From the NCBI RefSeq assembly GCF_002556635.1, contig NZ_MWMO01000014.1:62001-126000 (forward strand): a stretch of DNA of 64,000 nt, written 5' to 3'. Within the stretch, counting starts at the first letter, position 1, and each line of letters begins with the position of its first letter. The position numbers and the translations under genes are program-made. Origin of the DNA: Novosphingobium sp. PC22D. Lineage in GTDB: Bacteria; Pseudomonadota; Alphaproteobacteria; Sphingomonadales; Sphingomonadaceae. Shown here piece by piece: positions 50,936 to 62,163 of this stretch. A model generated the notes under the pieces. The model was not told the origin of the DNA. It did not search any database and was given only the letters and a program-made list of their open reading frames with translations.

Positions 50936-51961
50936 GTGCAGACACCCGCTCCGCCCGTCATGAAGCCGATCCAGGTCGGTCCGGTCACGATCGATTGCCC
51001 GGTCGTGCTCGCGCCGATGACGGGCGTCACCGATCTGCCGTTCCGCAAGATGGTCCGCCGCTTCGGCTCGGGGCTCAACGTCACCGAGATGATCGCGAGC
51101 CCCGCCGCGATCCGCGAGACGCGCCAGTCGATCCAGAAGGCGATGTGGGACCCGGCAGAGGAACCGGTCTCGATGCAGCTCGTCGGTTGCGAGCCGCGGC
51201 AAATGGCGGAGGCCGCGAAGCTGAGCGCGGACAAGGGCGCCGCGATCATCGACATCAACATGGGCTGCCCGGTGCGCAAGGTCGTCAACGGCGAGGCCGG
51301 ATCGGCGCTGATGCGCGACGTGAAACTTGCCGCGAGCCTGATCGAGGCCTGCGTCAAGGCGGTCGACGTGCCGGTCACGGTGAAGATGCGGATGGGCTGG
51401 TGCCACGACAGCCTCAACGCGCCCGAACTGGCGCGGATCGCCGAGGACCTGGGCGCGAAGATGGTCACCGTCCATGGCCGCACGCGCAACCAGATGTACA
51501 AGGGCAGCGCCGACTGGAGCTTCGTGGGCCGGGTCAAGGACGCGGTGAGCCTGCCGGTGCTGGTCAACGGCGACATCTGCGGCATCGATGACGCGGCGAC
51601 CGCGTTGGCGCAATCGGGCGCGGACGGGGTGATGATCGGCCGCGGCGCCTACGGCCGTCCCTGGCTGCTGGCGCAGGTGATGCAGTGGTGGCGCGGCGGC
51701 GGCAAAGCGGCCGATCCGACGCTCGGCGAGCAGCACGATCTCATCGTCGAGCACTACCACGACATGCTCTCGCTCTATGGCCGCGACACCGGCGTGAAGA
51801 TGGCGCGCAAGCACGTGGGCTGGTATACCAAGGGCATGCCGGGCTCGGCCGAGTTCCGCAACCGCGTCAACTTCGTCGACGATGCCGACGAGGTGCTGCG
51901 CATGCTCGGCGAGTTCTACGCTCCCTGGCGCGGCGCGAGCGAGGAACGGCGCGCCGCATGA
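50936..51961 (+). CDS. dusB: tRNA-dihydrouridine synthase (DusB/NifR3)
   Basis: Flavoenzyme that reduces uridine to dihydrouridine in tRNA. The TIM-barrel chain (341 aa from GTG 50936; ATG 50960 gives 333) shows LAPMTGVTDLPFRKMV and SMQLVGCEPRQMAEAA. The catalytic Cys is in IDINMGCPVRKVV and the FMN/tRNA contacts are in VHGRTRNQMYKG and GVMIGRGAYGRPWL. In alphaproteobacteria this gene is nifR3, first of the ntrBC operon; the 4-bp ATGA overlap with ntrB confirms that here. Neither start has a strong ribosome site. Confidence 0.95.
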   Translation: MQTPAPPVMKPIQVGPVTIDCPVVLAPMTGVTDLPFRKMVRRFGSGLNVTEMIASPAAIRETRQSIQKAMWDPAEEPVSMQLVGCEPRQMAEAAKLSADKGAAIIDINMGCPVRKVVNGEAGSALMRDVKLAASLIEACVKAVDVPVTVKMRMGWCHDSLNAPELARIAEDLGAKMVTVHGRTRNQMYKGSADWSFVGRVKDAVSLPVLVNGDICGIDDAATALAQSGADGVMIGRGAYGRPWLLAQVMQWWRGGGKAADPTLGEQHDLIVEHYHDMLSLYGRDTGVKMARKHVGWYTKGMPGSAEFRNRVNFVDDADEVLRMLGEFYAPWRGASEERRAA

Positions 51962-53078
51962 GCGGGAGCGCCCGCGAGGTCGCGCCCGAACCGCTACGGC
52001 TGCTTGCGAGCCTGCCGCACGCTGTCGTCGTCCTCGAACCGGGCCTTCGGCTCACCTGGGCCAATCCCGCCGCCGAAACCTTCTTCGGGCAGAGCCAGCG
52101 CCGGATGGCGGGCAAGGCCCTGCTCGACATCGTCACGTTCGCCGATCCGCGGCTTGCCGAGATGCTCGCCGACTTCGAGACGCCGGTCTCGGCGCGCGAG
52201 ATCGTGATCGTGATGAAGCACAGGGGGCCCGTGCGGGTCGATATCAGCGTCGCTCCGGTCGCCGACCGCGCGGGCTGGCAAGTGCTCACGATCCACGACA
52301 ACGCCAGCGCGGGCGCGCTCGGCGAGGATTCGGGCGTGGCCGACAACGCGGTGCTGCGCGGCCCGGAGATCATCGCGCACGAAATCAAGAACCCACTCGC
52401 CGGGATTCGCGGCGCGGCGCAGCTCCTCGCCCGCAAGATCGAGGACCGCGACCGCTCGCTGACCGATCTCATCACCGGCGAGGTCGATCGCATCGCCATG
52501 CTGATCGAGCGGATGCAGAAGCTCAGCCGCCGCACCACCAATCCGGTCGCGCCGTGCAACCTGCACCTTGCCGCACGGCGCGCGATCGACGTGCTCGATG
52601 CGGGCAGGACCGAGGCCATGCCCAAGATCGAGGAGGAATTCGATCCCTCGCTGCCCGCCGTGCTGGGCAATGCCGACAGCCTCGTGCAGATTCTCATCAA
52701 TCTCCTCTCGAATGCGCAAGAGGCCTGCCGCGAGGTGCCCGCCGGCCGCGTCGTGGTGCGCACCCGCTTCGCCAGCGGCCTGCAATTGCACACCACCGAC
52801 AGCGGCCGGCCGGTCCGGCTGCCGATCGAGCTGCGCGTCAGCGACAACGGTCCGGGCGTCGATCCGGCCATGCGCGAGCACATCTTCGAGCCGTTCGTCA
52901 CCAGCAAGTCCTCGGGGCAGGGGCTCGGGCTCCCGCTCGTCCGCAAGCTGGTGCGCGACATGAGCGGGCGGATCAGCCACGAGCGCGACGAGACCAATGG
53001 CTGGACCCATTTTCGCATTCACCTCCCGCTCGCGCGCGAAAACGAGGCGCGGCGGTGGATCGGGCAGACGGAGGCGGT

Positions 53079-53082
<4 letters not shown>
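51958..53082 (+). CDS. ntrB: Nitrogen regulation sensor kinase NtrB
   Basis: Cytosolic histidine kinase/phosphatase for NtrC, controlled by PII. The 374 residues have a PAS domain (about 10-110) with WANPAAETFFGQSQRR. The H-box is HEIKNPLAGIRG (phosphorylated His141). N-box (NLLSNAQEACREVP), G1 (VSDNGPGVDP), F (IFEPFVTSKSSG) and G2 (GQGLGLPLVRKL) follow. It starts in the dusB stop (ATGA) and its stop overlaps ntrC by 4 bp, so all three are coupled. Confidence 0.95.
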
Positions 53083-54494
<1,412 letters not shown>

Positions 54495-54639
54495 GGCGGA
54501 TAAGCCAACCGGTACAGCTGTCCTTCAGCTAGGAGCAAGGACATTGCGCCCATCGCCGGGCCCACGCGGCGGCGTTCAGTGCGATTCCCCGGCATTTCCC
54601 CTTGCTGTCGAGCAACAGTGGTGTTGTAACAAGGCAACT

Positions 54640-56859
54640 ATGAGCGCGCATAGCACGAGACGCAGGTGGCCGAGATGGTGGCGGCGAGTTCAACTCGCGG
54701 CCCGGCGCGCGAACTTCTTCGCCACCGTCGAGGTGATCTCGATCGCCGCGTTCCTGGTGATGACGATCATCACCGGCTTCACGCTTCATGACCGGGCGGA
54801 AAAGAGCCAGCTTCTCCCGTCGAACCTGACCGCGATGCTGCTGATCGGCACGCTGGTGCCCGCGATGGCGATCCTGGTGCTGCTGGGCCGGCGGATCGCG
54901 CTGCGGCGCGCGGCCGAGACGATGGGCGGCACCGGCCAGATGCACCAGCGTCTGGTGTTCATCTTCTCGCTGATCGCCGCCGTGCCGACGCTGCTCGTGG
55001 TGATCTTCGCATCGCTGCTGTTCCAGTCAGGCGTCGAGTTCTGGTTTTCGGACAGCTCGCGCGGATTGCTCGAGAACGCCAACAAGCTCGCGCGCGGCTA
55101 CTACGAGCAGGCGCAGCGCGACGTGCAGTACGAATCCGTGGCGATGGCGGAGGACCTCGGCGCGTTCCTGTCGAAGGAGAAGATCACCAGCAGCGAGTTT
55201 CCCGAGTTCTATTTCTTCCAGGTCACGCGCCGCAAGCTGACTGCCTCGGCGATCCTGCAAAGGGGAGAGGACGGCAAGCTGCGCACCGCCGCGATCGTCG
55301 ATCCCAAGGGCGACAGCGGCCCCGAGAACATCTCTCCGTCAACGCTCCGGCGCCTCGATTCGGGCGAGCAGATGGTCGTCTCGGCCAACGCCAACCGCAT
55401 CACCGCCGTCATTCCGATCGACCGCGAGGCAGGAATCTATCTCTACAACGCGCGCGCGTCAGACCTTCTCGCGTTCAGCCAGGGGCAGCGCGCGGAGAAC
55501 ATCGTCCAGGCCTACGAGATGCTCACCAGCCGCGCCCGGGTGCTGCAACTGCGCTTCAACGTGGCGCTGTTCGTGGCCTCGCTCGCGCTGGTCGGGCTTT
55601 CGGTGTGGTTCGCGCTGCGCTTCGCCGACCGGCAGGTCAAACCGCTCTACGAACTGGTCGACGCGGCGCGGCGCGTGGGCAGCGGCAACTTCGCGCTGCG
55701 CGTCGAAGGGCGCACCGGGGCCGACGAGATCGGCCTGCTCAACCGCGCCTTCAACCGCATGACCGCGCAGATCGAGAAGCAGACCAAGGCCCTGATGGGC
55801 GCGAACGCGCAGCTCGAGGAGCGGCGCGCGTTCATGGAGGCGGTGCTCGAATCGGTGACCTCGGGGATCATCTCGGTCGACGGCGAAGGCGTGATCCTGC
55901 TGATGAACAGCACCGCCCAGCGGCTGCTGCTCGAAACCGGTTCGCCGCCGCCTATCGGCCTGCCGCTGTCGGACCTGTCGCCGCAGATCGCCGGACTTGC
56001 CGAGTCGGATTCGCGCGGCGGTATCGTCCAGTACGCCAAGGAAGGCGAACTGCTCACACTCGCGATCAAGACCAGCCGCGATCGCACCGGCCACGTCATC
56101 ACCTTCGAGGACATCACCCGGCAACTGCTCGACCAGCGCCAGGCCGCCTGGTCCGACGTTGCCCGGCGCATCGCGCACGAGATCAAGAACCCGCTCACGC
56201 CGATCCAGCTCGCCACCGAACGGCTCAGCCGCCGCTACCGCAAGCAGATCGTCGACAATCCCGAACTGTTCGAGGAACTGACCGCGACGATCATCCGGCA
56301 GGTGGGCGACCTGCGCAAGATGGTCGATGAATTCTCCTCGTTCGCCCGGCTGCCCAAGCCGGTGTTCCGCGCCGAGGACCCGGTCGCGCTCACGCGTCAG
56401 GCGCTCTTCCTTCAGGAAGTGGCGCGCCCCGACATCGCCTTCACCTTCGACAGCGACCCGCAGATCGGCATGATCGCCTGCGACCGCCACCAGTACGGCC
56501 AGGCCATGACCAACGTGCTCAAGAACGCGGTCGAGGCGATCGAGGCGCGTCAGCACAACGCCGGCGAGGACTACACCGGCCGGATCGAGGTCTCGGTGCG
56601 GCAGCGGCCCGAGGCGATCAGCGTGCAGATCACCGACAACGGCATCGGCCTGTCGCAGGACCGCGACCGCATCATCGAGCCTTATGTCACCACGCGCGAG
56701 AAGGGCACCGGACTCGGGCTCGCGATCGTCAACAAGATCGTCGAGGAGCATGGCGGTGAAATGACGTTCACTGCGTCACGCGATGGAGGAACCATCGTCA
56801 CCATGCGCTTCGCCGTCGACCCGCTTTCCGAAAGCCGTCCCTCCGAAGCGGCCGAATGA
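54640..56859 (+). CDS. ntrY: Nitrogen/redox sensor kinase NtrY
   Basis: Membrane histidine kinase of 739 residues. Spans include AAFLVMTIITGFTL (~40-54), AMLLIGTLVPAMAILVLL (~70), LVFIFSLIAAVPTLLVVIFA (~110-128), then a periplasmic sensor region and ALFVASLALVGLSVWFALRF (~308). HAMP and PAS domains follow. The H-box is HEIKNPLTPIQLATERLSRR (His513), with N-box NVLKNAVEAIEAR and G-boxes ITDNGIGLS and GTGLGLAIV. NtrY commonly controls NtrX and nitrogen or respiratory genes. The 145-bp gap ahead holds no gene. ATG 54640 has only a weak ribosome site. Confidence 0.94.
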   Translation: MSAHSTRRRWPRWWRRVQLAARRANFFATVEVISIAAFLVMTIITGFTLHDRAEKSQLLPSNLTAMLLIGTLVPAMAILVLLGRRIALRRAAETMGGTGQMHQRLVFIFSLIAAVPTLLVVIFASLLFQSGVEFWFSDSSRGLLENANKLARGYYEQAQRDVQYESVAMAEDLGAFLSKEKITSSEFPEFYFFQVTRRKLTASAILQRGEDGKLRTAAIVDPKGDSGPENISPSTLRRLDSGEQMVVSANANRITAVIPIDREAGIYLYNARASDLLAFSQGQRAENIVQAYEMLTSRARVLQLRFNVALFVASLALVGLSVWFALRFADRQVKPLYELVDAARRVGSGNFALRVEGRTGADEIGLLNRAFNRMTAQIEKQTKALMGANAQLEERRAFMEAVLESVTSGIISVDGEGVILLMNSTAQRLLLETGSPPPIGLPLSDLSPQIAGLAESDSRGGIVQYAKEGELLTLAIKTSRDRTGHVITFEDITRQLLDQRQAAWSDVARRIAHEIKNPLTPIQLATERLSRRYRKQIVDNPELFEELTATIIRQVGDLRKMVDEFSSFARLPKPVFRAEDPVALTRQALFLQEVARPDIAFTFDSDPQIGMIACDRHQYGQAMTNVLKNAVEAIEARQHNAGEDYTGRIEVSVRQRPEAISVQITDNGIGLSQDRDRIIEPYVTTREKGTGLGLAIVNKIVEEHGGEMTFTASRDGGTIVTMRFAVDPLSESRPSEAAE

Positions 56860-56893
56860 CCCCGCGAATGAAAACGAGAACGAAGAAACGCCT

Positions 56894-58285
<1,392 letters not shown>

Positions 58286-58304
58286 CACGGAATTTTCGGA
58301 TTTA

Positions 58305-58315
58305 CTGCGCTGCAG
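58305..58315 (+). promoter_or_regulatory. CTGC-N3-GCAG motif upstream of hfq, possible PhaR site
   Basis: CTGCGCTGCAG sits 97 nt before the hfq ATG, in the 127-bp gap after ntrX. It fits the PhaR half-site pattern better than the site near phaR itself. No known PHA gene adjoins it, so its meaning is open. Confidence 0.35.
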
Positions 58316-58412
58316 CAAAACAGTAGTTTCGAATCGATAGCGGTCGATCGCCCGTGCGTTCGGCCAGATTGCGGACCGCAGTGGCGGCCGCCAACAAGCG
58401 GAGTGAAAAGAC

Positions 58413-59000
58413 ATGAGCGGACGAACCCTTTCGGTGAGGTCCAAGCCCGCGCCGTCCCCGGCTGAAGAGCCCGAGGCTGCCGCCACCGCCCCCGCACCGT
58501 CGCCGGCTCCGGCCCCCAAGGGAGGGAAGGGCAACCAGAACCTTCAGGACCAGTTCCTCAATCTTCTGCGCAAGAACAAGACCCCGGTCACGATGTTCCT
58601 CGTCAAGGGTGTGAAGCTTCAGGGCATCGTCACCTGGTTCGACAACTTCTCGATCCTGCTGCGCCGCGACGGCCAGTCGCAGCTCGTCTACAAGCATGCG
58701 ATCTCCACGATCATGCCGAGCACGCCGATCGACGTGGGCCAGTTCGCGGTCGGCGGCGAAAACGAGAAAAAGGTCCGTCTGCTGCAGGACGTGTTCCTGT
58801 CCAGCATCCGCAACGCGGGGGTGCAGGTCACGATGTTCCTGATCAACGGCGTCATGCTTCAGGGCCGCGTCGCGGCTTACGATCTGTTCTGCATGCTGCT
58901 CGAGCGCGAGGGCTACGTCCAGCTCGCCTACAAGCACGCGGTCTCGACGATCCAGCCGGTGACGCCTGTCGATCTCCAGTCGCACGACGACGACGACTGA
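58413..59000 (+). CDS. hfq: Hfq with two tandem Sm domains in one chain
   Basis: RNA chaperone for small RNAs, 195 residues instead of the usual ~75-100. Residues 1-42 are a Pro/Ala/Glu leader. Domain 1 (43-106) is canonical: NLQDQFLNLL, GVKLQGIV and YKHAIST, with RNA-binding Gln45, Phe79, Lys94 and His95 kept. Domain 2 (122-187) is divergent: LLQDVFLSSI, GVMLQGRV and YKHAVST; it keeps Gln125, Phe159, Lys174 and His175, but has Met148 where domain 1 has Lys68 (distal-face position), and no basic rim (RNAG versus RKNK). The tail is acidic (HDDDD). Didomain Hfq is recalled from Novosphingobium-type bacteria. ATG 58413 has GGAG upstream. Confidence 0.93.
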   Translation: MSGRTLSVRSKPAPSPAEEPEAAATAPAPSPAPAPKGGKGNQNLQDQFLNLLRKNKTPVTMFLVKGVKLQGIVTWFDNFSILLRRDGQSQLVYKHAISTIMPSTPIDVGQFAVGGENEKKVRLLQDVFLSSIRNAGVQVTMFLINGVMLQGRVAAYDLFCMLLEREGYVQLAYKHAVSTIQPVTPVDLQSHDDDD

Positions 59001-59039
59001 GGCTGACCGGCCATATTCGAGGATGATCTGACGGGCGAG

Positions 59040-60347
59040 GTGACGCGCGGTTCGCGCGCTCTCGTCGTCTATCCGCAGATGCGCGGCAAGGGGGACGTCG
59101 ACCCCGAAGCGCGGCTCGAGGAGGCGAGGGGGCTTGCCGCCGCGATCGGGCTCGTCATCGCCGATTCGTTCGCGATCCCGATCCGCGAGCCGCGGCCGGG
59201 CACGCTGTTCGGCGAGGGCCAGATCGAGAACATCGCGGTCGCCTGCGAGCAGTCCGAGGCCGAACTGGTCGTCGTCGACGGCGCGCTCTCGGCGATCCAG
59301 CAGCGCAATCTCGAGGAAAAGCTCAAGCGCAAGGTCATCGACCGCACCGGCCTGATCCTCGAGATCTTCGGCGAGCGCGCCGCGACGGCCGAAGGGCGGC
59401 TCCAGGTCGAACTGGCGCATCTCGACTACCAGGCGGGACGCCTCGTGCGAAGCTGGACTCACCTCGAACGCCAGCGCGGCGGCTTTGGCTTCCTCGGCGG
59501 TCCGGGCGAAACCCAGATCGAGGCCGACCGCCGGATGATCCGTGACCGCATGGCGCGCATCCGTCGCGAGCTCGAGCAGGTGCGCCGCACGCGCGGGCTA
59601 CACCGCGACCGGCGCGAAAAGGCGCCCTGGCCGGTGATCGCGCTGGTCGGCTACACCAATGCGGGCAAATCCACGCTGTTCAACCGGCTTACCGGCGCCG
59701 AAGTGATGGCCGAGGACATGCTCTTCGCCACGCTCGATCCGACGATGCGCGCGATCCGGCTGCCGGGCCTCGAAAAGGCGATCCTGTCCGACACCGTGGG
59801 CTTCATCTCCGACCTGCCGACGCAGCTCGTGGCGGCATTCCGCGCGACGCTGGAGGAAGTGACCGCGGCCGATCTCATCCTCCACGTGCGCGACATCGCC
59901 AATCCCGACACCGAAGCGCAGAAGCATCAGGTGCTCGACGTTCTCGCCGATCTCGGCATCGCGGCCGGCGAGGTCGACGAGGAAGAGGGGGCCGAGCCGA
60001 TCCCGATGGTCGAGGTCTGGAACAAGTGGGACCTGCTCTCACCCGCGCGGGCCGAGGAATTGCGCACGATCGCGGCGCGTTCGAGCGACACCATCGTGCC
60101 GGTCTCGGCGCTGAGCGGCGAGGGCTGCGACGATCTGCTCGATGTCGCGAGCGCGAAGCTCACCGGCGACGCCAAGCTCTACACCTTCGTCCTTCCGGCA
60201 TCCGACGGACAGCGCATCGCTTTCCTCCATGCTCGCGGCGAAGTCGTCAGTGAGGAACAGGTGGCGCCCGAGGGCGCGGACGAACCGCAGATGCGGATCG
60301 AAGTGCGCCTCTCCGAGCGCGAGTTAGGACGCTTTACCGCGCTCTGA
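59040..60347 (+). CDS. hflX: GTPase HflX
   Basis: Ribosome-associated GTPase that rescues stalled ribosomes; it usually follows hfq. The 435 residues include an N-terminal domain (FGEGQIENIAVACEQ), a coiled coil (GGPGETQIEADRRMIRDRMA), and the G domain: Walker A GYTNAGKSTLFNRL, DTVGFI (G3) and NKWD (G4). The only canonical start is GTG 59040, but the in-frame sequence upstream reads IFEDDLTGE from an ATA at 59013 to a stop, and relatives begin with residues like these, so the N-terminus may be longer. It is convergent with mazG with a 24-bp overlap. Confidence 0.94.
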   Translation: MTRGSRALVVYPQMRGKGDVDPEARLEEARGLAAAIGLVIADSFAIPIREPRPGTLFGEGQIENIAVACEQSEAELVVVDGALSAIQQRNLEEKLKRKVIDRTGLILEIFGERAATAEGRLQVELAHLDYQAGRLVRSWTHLERQRGGFGFLGGPGETQIEADRRMIRDRMARIRRELEQVRRTRGLHRDRREKAPWPVIALVGYTNAGKSTLFNRLTGAEVMAEDMLFATLDPTMRAIRLPGLEKAILSDTVGFISDLPTQLVAAFRATLEEVTAADLILHVRDIANPDTEAQKHQVLDVLADLGIAAGEVDEEEGAEPIPMVEVWNKWDLLSPARAEELRTIAARSSDTIVPVSALSGEGCDDLLDVASAKLTGDAKLYTFVLPASDGQRIAFLHARGEVVSEEQVAPEGADEPQMRIEVRLSERELGRFTAL

Positions 60348-61112
60348 CGCCTTGACCGCCTGCCACAACGCTTCCTGCGCCTGGAGATCGAGCGCGGCGA
60401 AGTCGGTGCCCCGATCGGCCGCGAGCTGCTCCATCGCCTTGAAGCGCCGCTCGAACTTGGCGTTGGCCGCGCGCAAGGCATCCTCGGGCGCGATGCGGTG
60501 GAGACGCACGAAGTTGACGGCGGCGAAGAGCAGGTCGCCCGCTTCCTCGAGCCGGTCGGTGTCGCCCGCCGCATCGAGTTCGGCCATCTCCTCGCGGACC
60601 TTCTTGGCCGCGCCTTCGGGATCGGGCCAGTCGAAGCCGACCCGCGCCGCGCGTTTCTGCAGCTTCTCGGCGCGCATCAGCGCCGGCAGCGCCACGGCCA
60701 CGCCGTCGAGCGCGCTGGTCGCGCCCTTGGCGGCGCGTTCGCTGGCCTTGATCGCTTCCCAGCGCTCGGTTTGCGTGCGCGCGCCGTCGTCGTCGCCGAA
60801 CAAGTGCGGGTGGCGCGCTTCGAGTTTGTCGGCGACCGCCTGGGCGACGCTCTCGAAGTCGAACGCGCCGACTTCCTCGGCCATCCGGGCATGGAACACG
60901 ACCTGTAGGAGCAGGTCGCCGAGTTCGTCGCGCAGGCCCGCGATGTCGCGCCGCGCGATCGCGTCCGCGACTTCGTAGGCTTCCTCGATCGTGTAGGGCG
61001 CGATCGTCTCGAAGGTCTGCACCTTGTCCCAGTCGCAGCCGCGCTCGGGATCACGCAGATGCGCCATGATCGAGAGAAGGCGGTCGAGGTGCTGGTGGGC
61101 TGACTGGGACAT
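60324..61112 (-). CDS. mazG: Nucleoside triphosphate pyrophosphohydrolase MazG
   Basis: Two-domain all-alpha NTP pyrophosphatase (262 residues) that cleans up non-canonical or excess NTPs and dampens (p)ppGpp effects. The first domain has TIEEAYEVADAI...DELGDLLLQV, the ExxxE...ExxD metal motif; the second has KKVREEMAELD then RLEEAGDLLFAAV. WDKVQTFETIAPYT and RHPHLFG are also typical. ATG 61112. Its last 24 bp overlap hflX. An AT-rich palindrome sits directly upstream of the start. Confidence 0.95.
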   Translation of the reverse strand: MSQSAHQHLDRLLSIMAHLRDPERGCDWDKVQTFETIAPYTIEEAYEVADAIARRDIAGLRDELGDLLLQVVFHARMAEEVGAFDFESVAQAVADKLEARHPHLFGDDDGARTQTERWEAIKASERAAKGATSALDGVAVALPALMRAEKLQKRAARVGFDWPDPEGAAKKVREEMAELDAAGDTDRLEEAGDLLFAAVNFVRLHRIAPEDALRAANAKFERRFKAMEQLAADRGTDFAALDLQAQEALWQAVKASERGKAS

Positions 61113-61121
61113 GCTAGATTG

Positions 61122-61135
61122 ATAATATATATTAT
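61122..61135. promoter_or_regulatory. Perfect AT palindrome 9 bp upstream of mazG start
   Basis: ATAATATATATTAT is a perfect 14-bp palindrome in the otherwise GC-rich window. It ends 9 bp from the mazG ATG. It may include a -10 element on either strand, or bind a regulator. Confidence 0.45.
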
Positions 61136-61207
61136 GTTAAATTATGAAGCGGCTGACAAGGATGGCCGTAAGCCCCCTCGCGCCGCGAAATGCGTGGATT
61201 TCGGCGA

Positions 61208-61387
61208 TCATCTCACGGAGATCCCGAAGGCCTGGACGATCAGCATCAGCGCGATGATGATCGCGGCCCAGGCGGCGGCGAACATCATCGTGCGCCTGGG
61301 CGTCAACCGATGCGCGCGCAGACCGCCGATCGCCAGCACCAGGCACGCCGCCAGCGCGACGATCGCGCCGATGGTGTTGCCGGTCAA
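61208..61387 (-). CDS. 59-residue two-span membrane protein
   Basis: A short frame encoding GAIVALAACLVLAIGGL and then WAAIIIALMLIVQAF, two hydrophobic spans joined by a basic loop (RAHRLTPRRT). The start TTG 61387 overlaps the stop of the phosphodiesterase gene by four bases (TTGA), and GGAG lies 8 nt upstream, so it looks translated from the same message. I cannot name a family. It lies after MBL phosphodiesterase, with mazG next on the same strand 95 bp away. It was not found as a long frame; hydrophobicity and the coupled start support it. Confidence 0.65.
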   Translation of the reverse strand: MTGNTIGAIVALAACLVLAIGGLRAHRLTPRRTMMFAAAWAAIIIALMLIVQAFGISVR

Positions 61388-62163
61388 GGAGTCAACTCCA
61401 GTCCGTCATAGGCCACCATCACGTGCTCGGGCGTCTCGGCCATGAGCGTGGCGTAGTCCATGCTCTTGTCGAGATGTGTCAGCACCGCCCGCTTCGTGCG
61501 GCTCGCATCGACCAGTTCGAGCGCCATCGCCAGATGCGCGTGGGTCGGATGCGGCTCGCGGCGCAGGCAGTCGACCACGAGCAGATCGCAGCCCGAAAAC
61601 AGCGAGACCATGTCACTGGTTATCTCGCTGAAGTCCGTCGCATAACCAACTGTTTTTCCGCCATATCCGAAAAGGTATGCCGTCGATTTCGCCGGTCCGT
61701 GCGGCATCTGGCAGTTCGCGACCGAGAACCCTTCGCAGATCCGCAGATGCTCGAGCGTTTCGAGCGTGACGATGGTCGAATAGCCGTGCTGCCCGGCGAA
61801 GACATAGCCGAACCGCTGGCGCAGCCGCCGCACCGTCTCGTCGGCGGCGTAGCCCGGAATCGGTCCGCCGCGGCCATAGCGCAGCGGCCGCAAGTCATCG
61901 ATCCCGTGGCAATGGTCGGCGTGGTCGTGCGTCCAGAAGACCGCGTCGATCTTTCCGACGCCGCAAGCCAGAAGCTGCGCGCGCAAGTCGGTCGGCGTAT
62001 CGACCAGCAGCCGGCTGCCTTGCGGGCTTTCGACCATGATCGAGACGCGCGTGCGCCGGTTTCGCGGATCGTTCGGGTCGCACCGGCCCCAGTCGGGACC
62101 GTCCTCGCCGCCGAGCCTCGGTACCCCGGTGGACGTGCCGGATCCCAGAATGGTCAGCTTCAC
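61384..62163 (-). CDS. Metallo-beta-lactamase-fold phosphodiesterase (PhnP/RNase Z-like)
   Basis: A 259-residue MBL-fold hydrolase. The zinc signature is FWTHDHADHCHGID (HxHxDH). GSGTSTGVPRLGG is the PhnP-like N-terminus, and CDLLVVDCLRREPHPTHAHL supplies the later Asp and His ligands. PhnP relatives hydrolyse cyclic phosphodiesters of ribose; a role in nucleotide repair is plausible. The start is GTG 62163, overlapping the tatD stop by 4 bp (GTGA). Part of a run with tatD and metG. Confidence 0.88.
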   Translation of the reverse strand: MKLTILGSGTSTGVPRLGGEDGPDWGRCDPNDPRNRRTRVSIMVESPQGSRLLVDTPTDLRAQLLACGVGKIDAVFWTHDHADHCHGIDDLRPLRYGRGGPIPGYAADETVRRLRQRFGYVFAGQHGYSTIVTLETLEHLRICEGFSVANCQMPHGPAKSTAYLFGYGGKTVGYATDFSEITSDMVSLFSGCDLLVVDCLRREPHPTHAHLAMALELVDASRTKRAVLTHLDKSMDYATLMAETPEHVMVAYDGLELTP

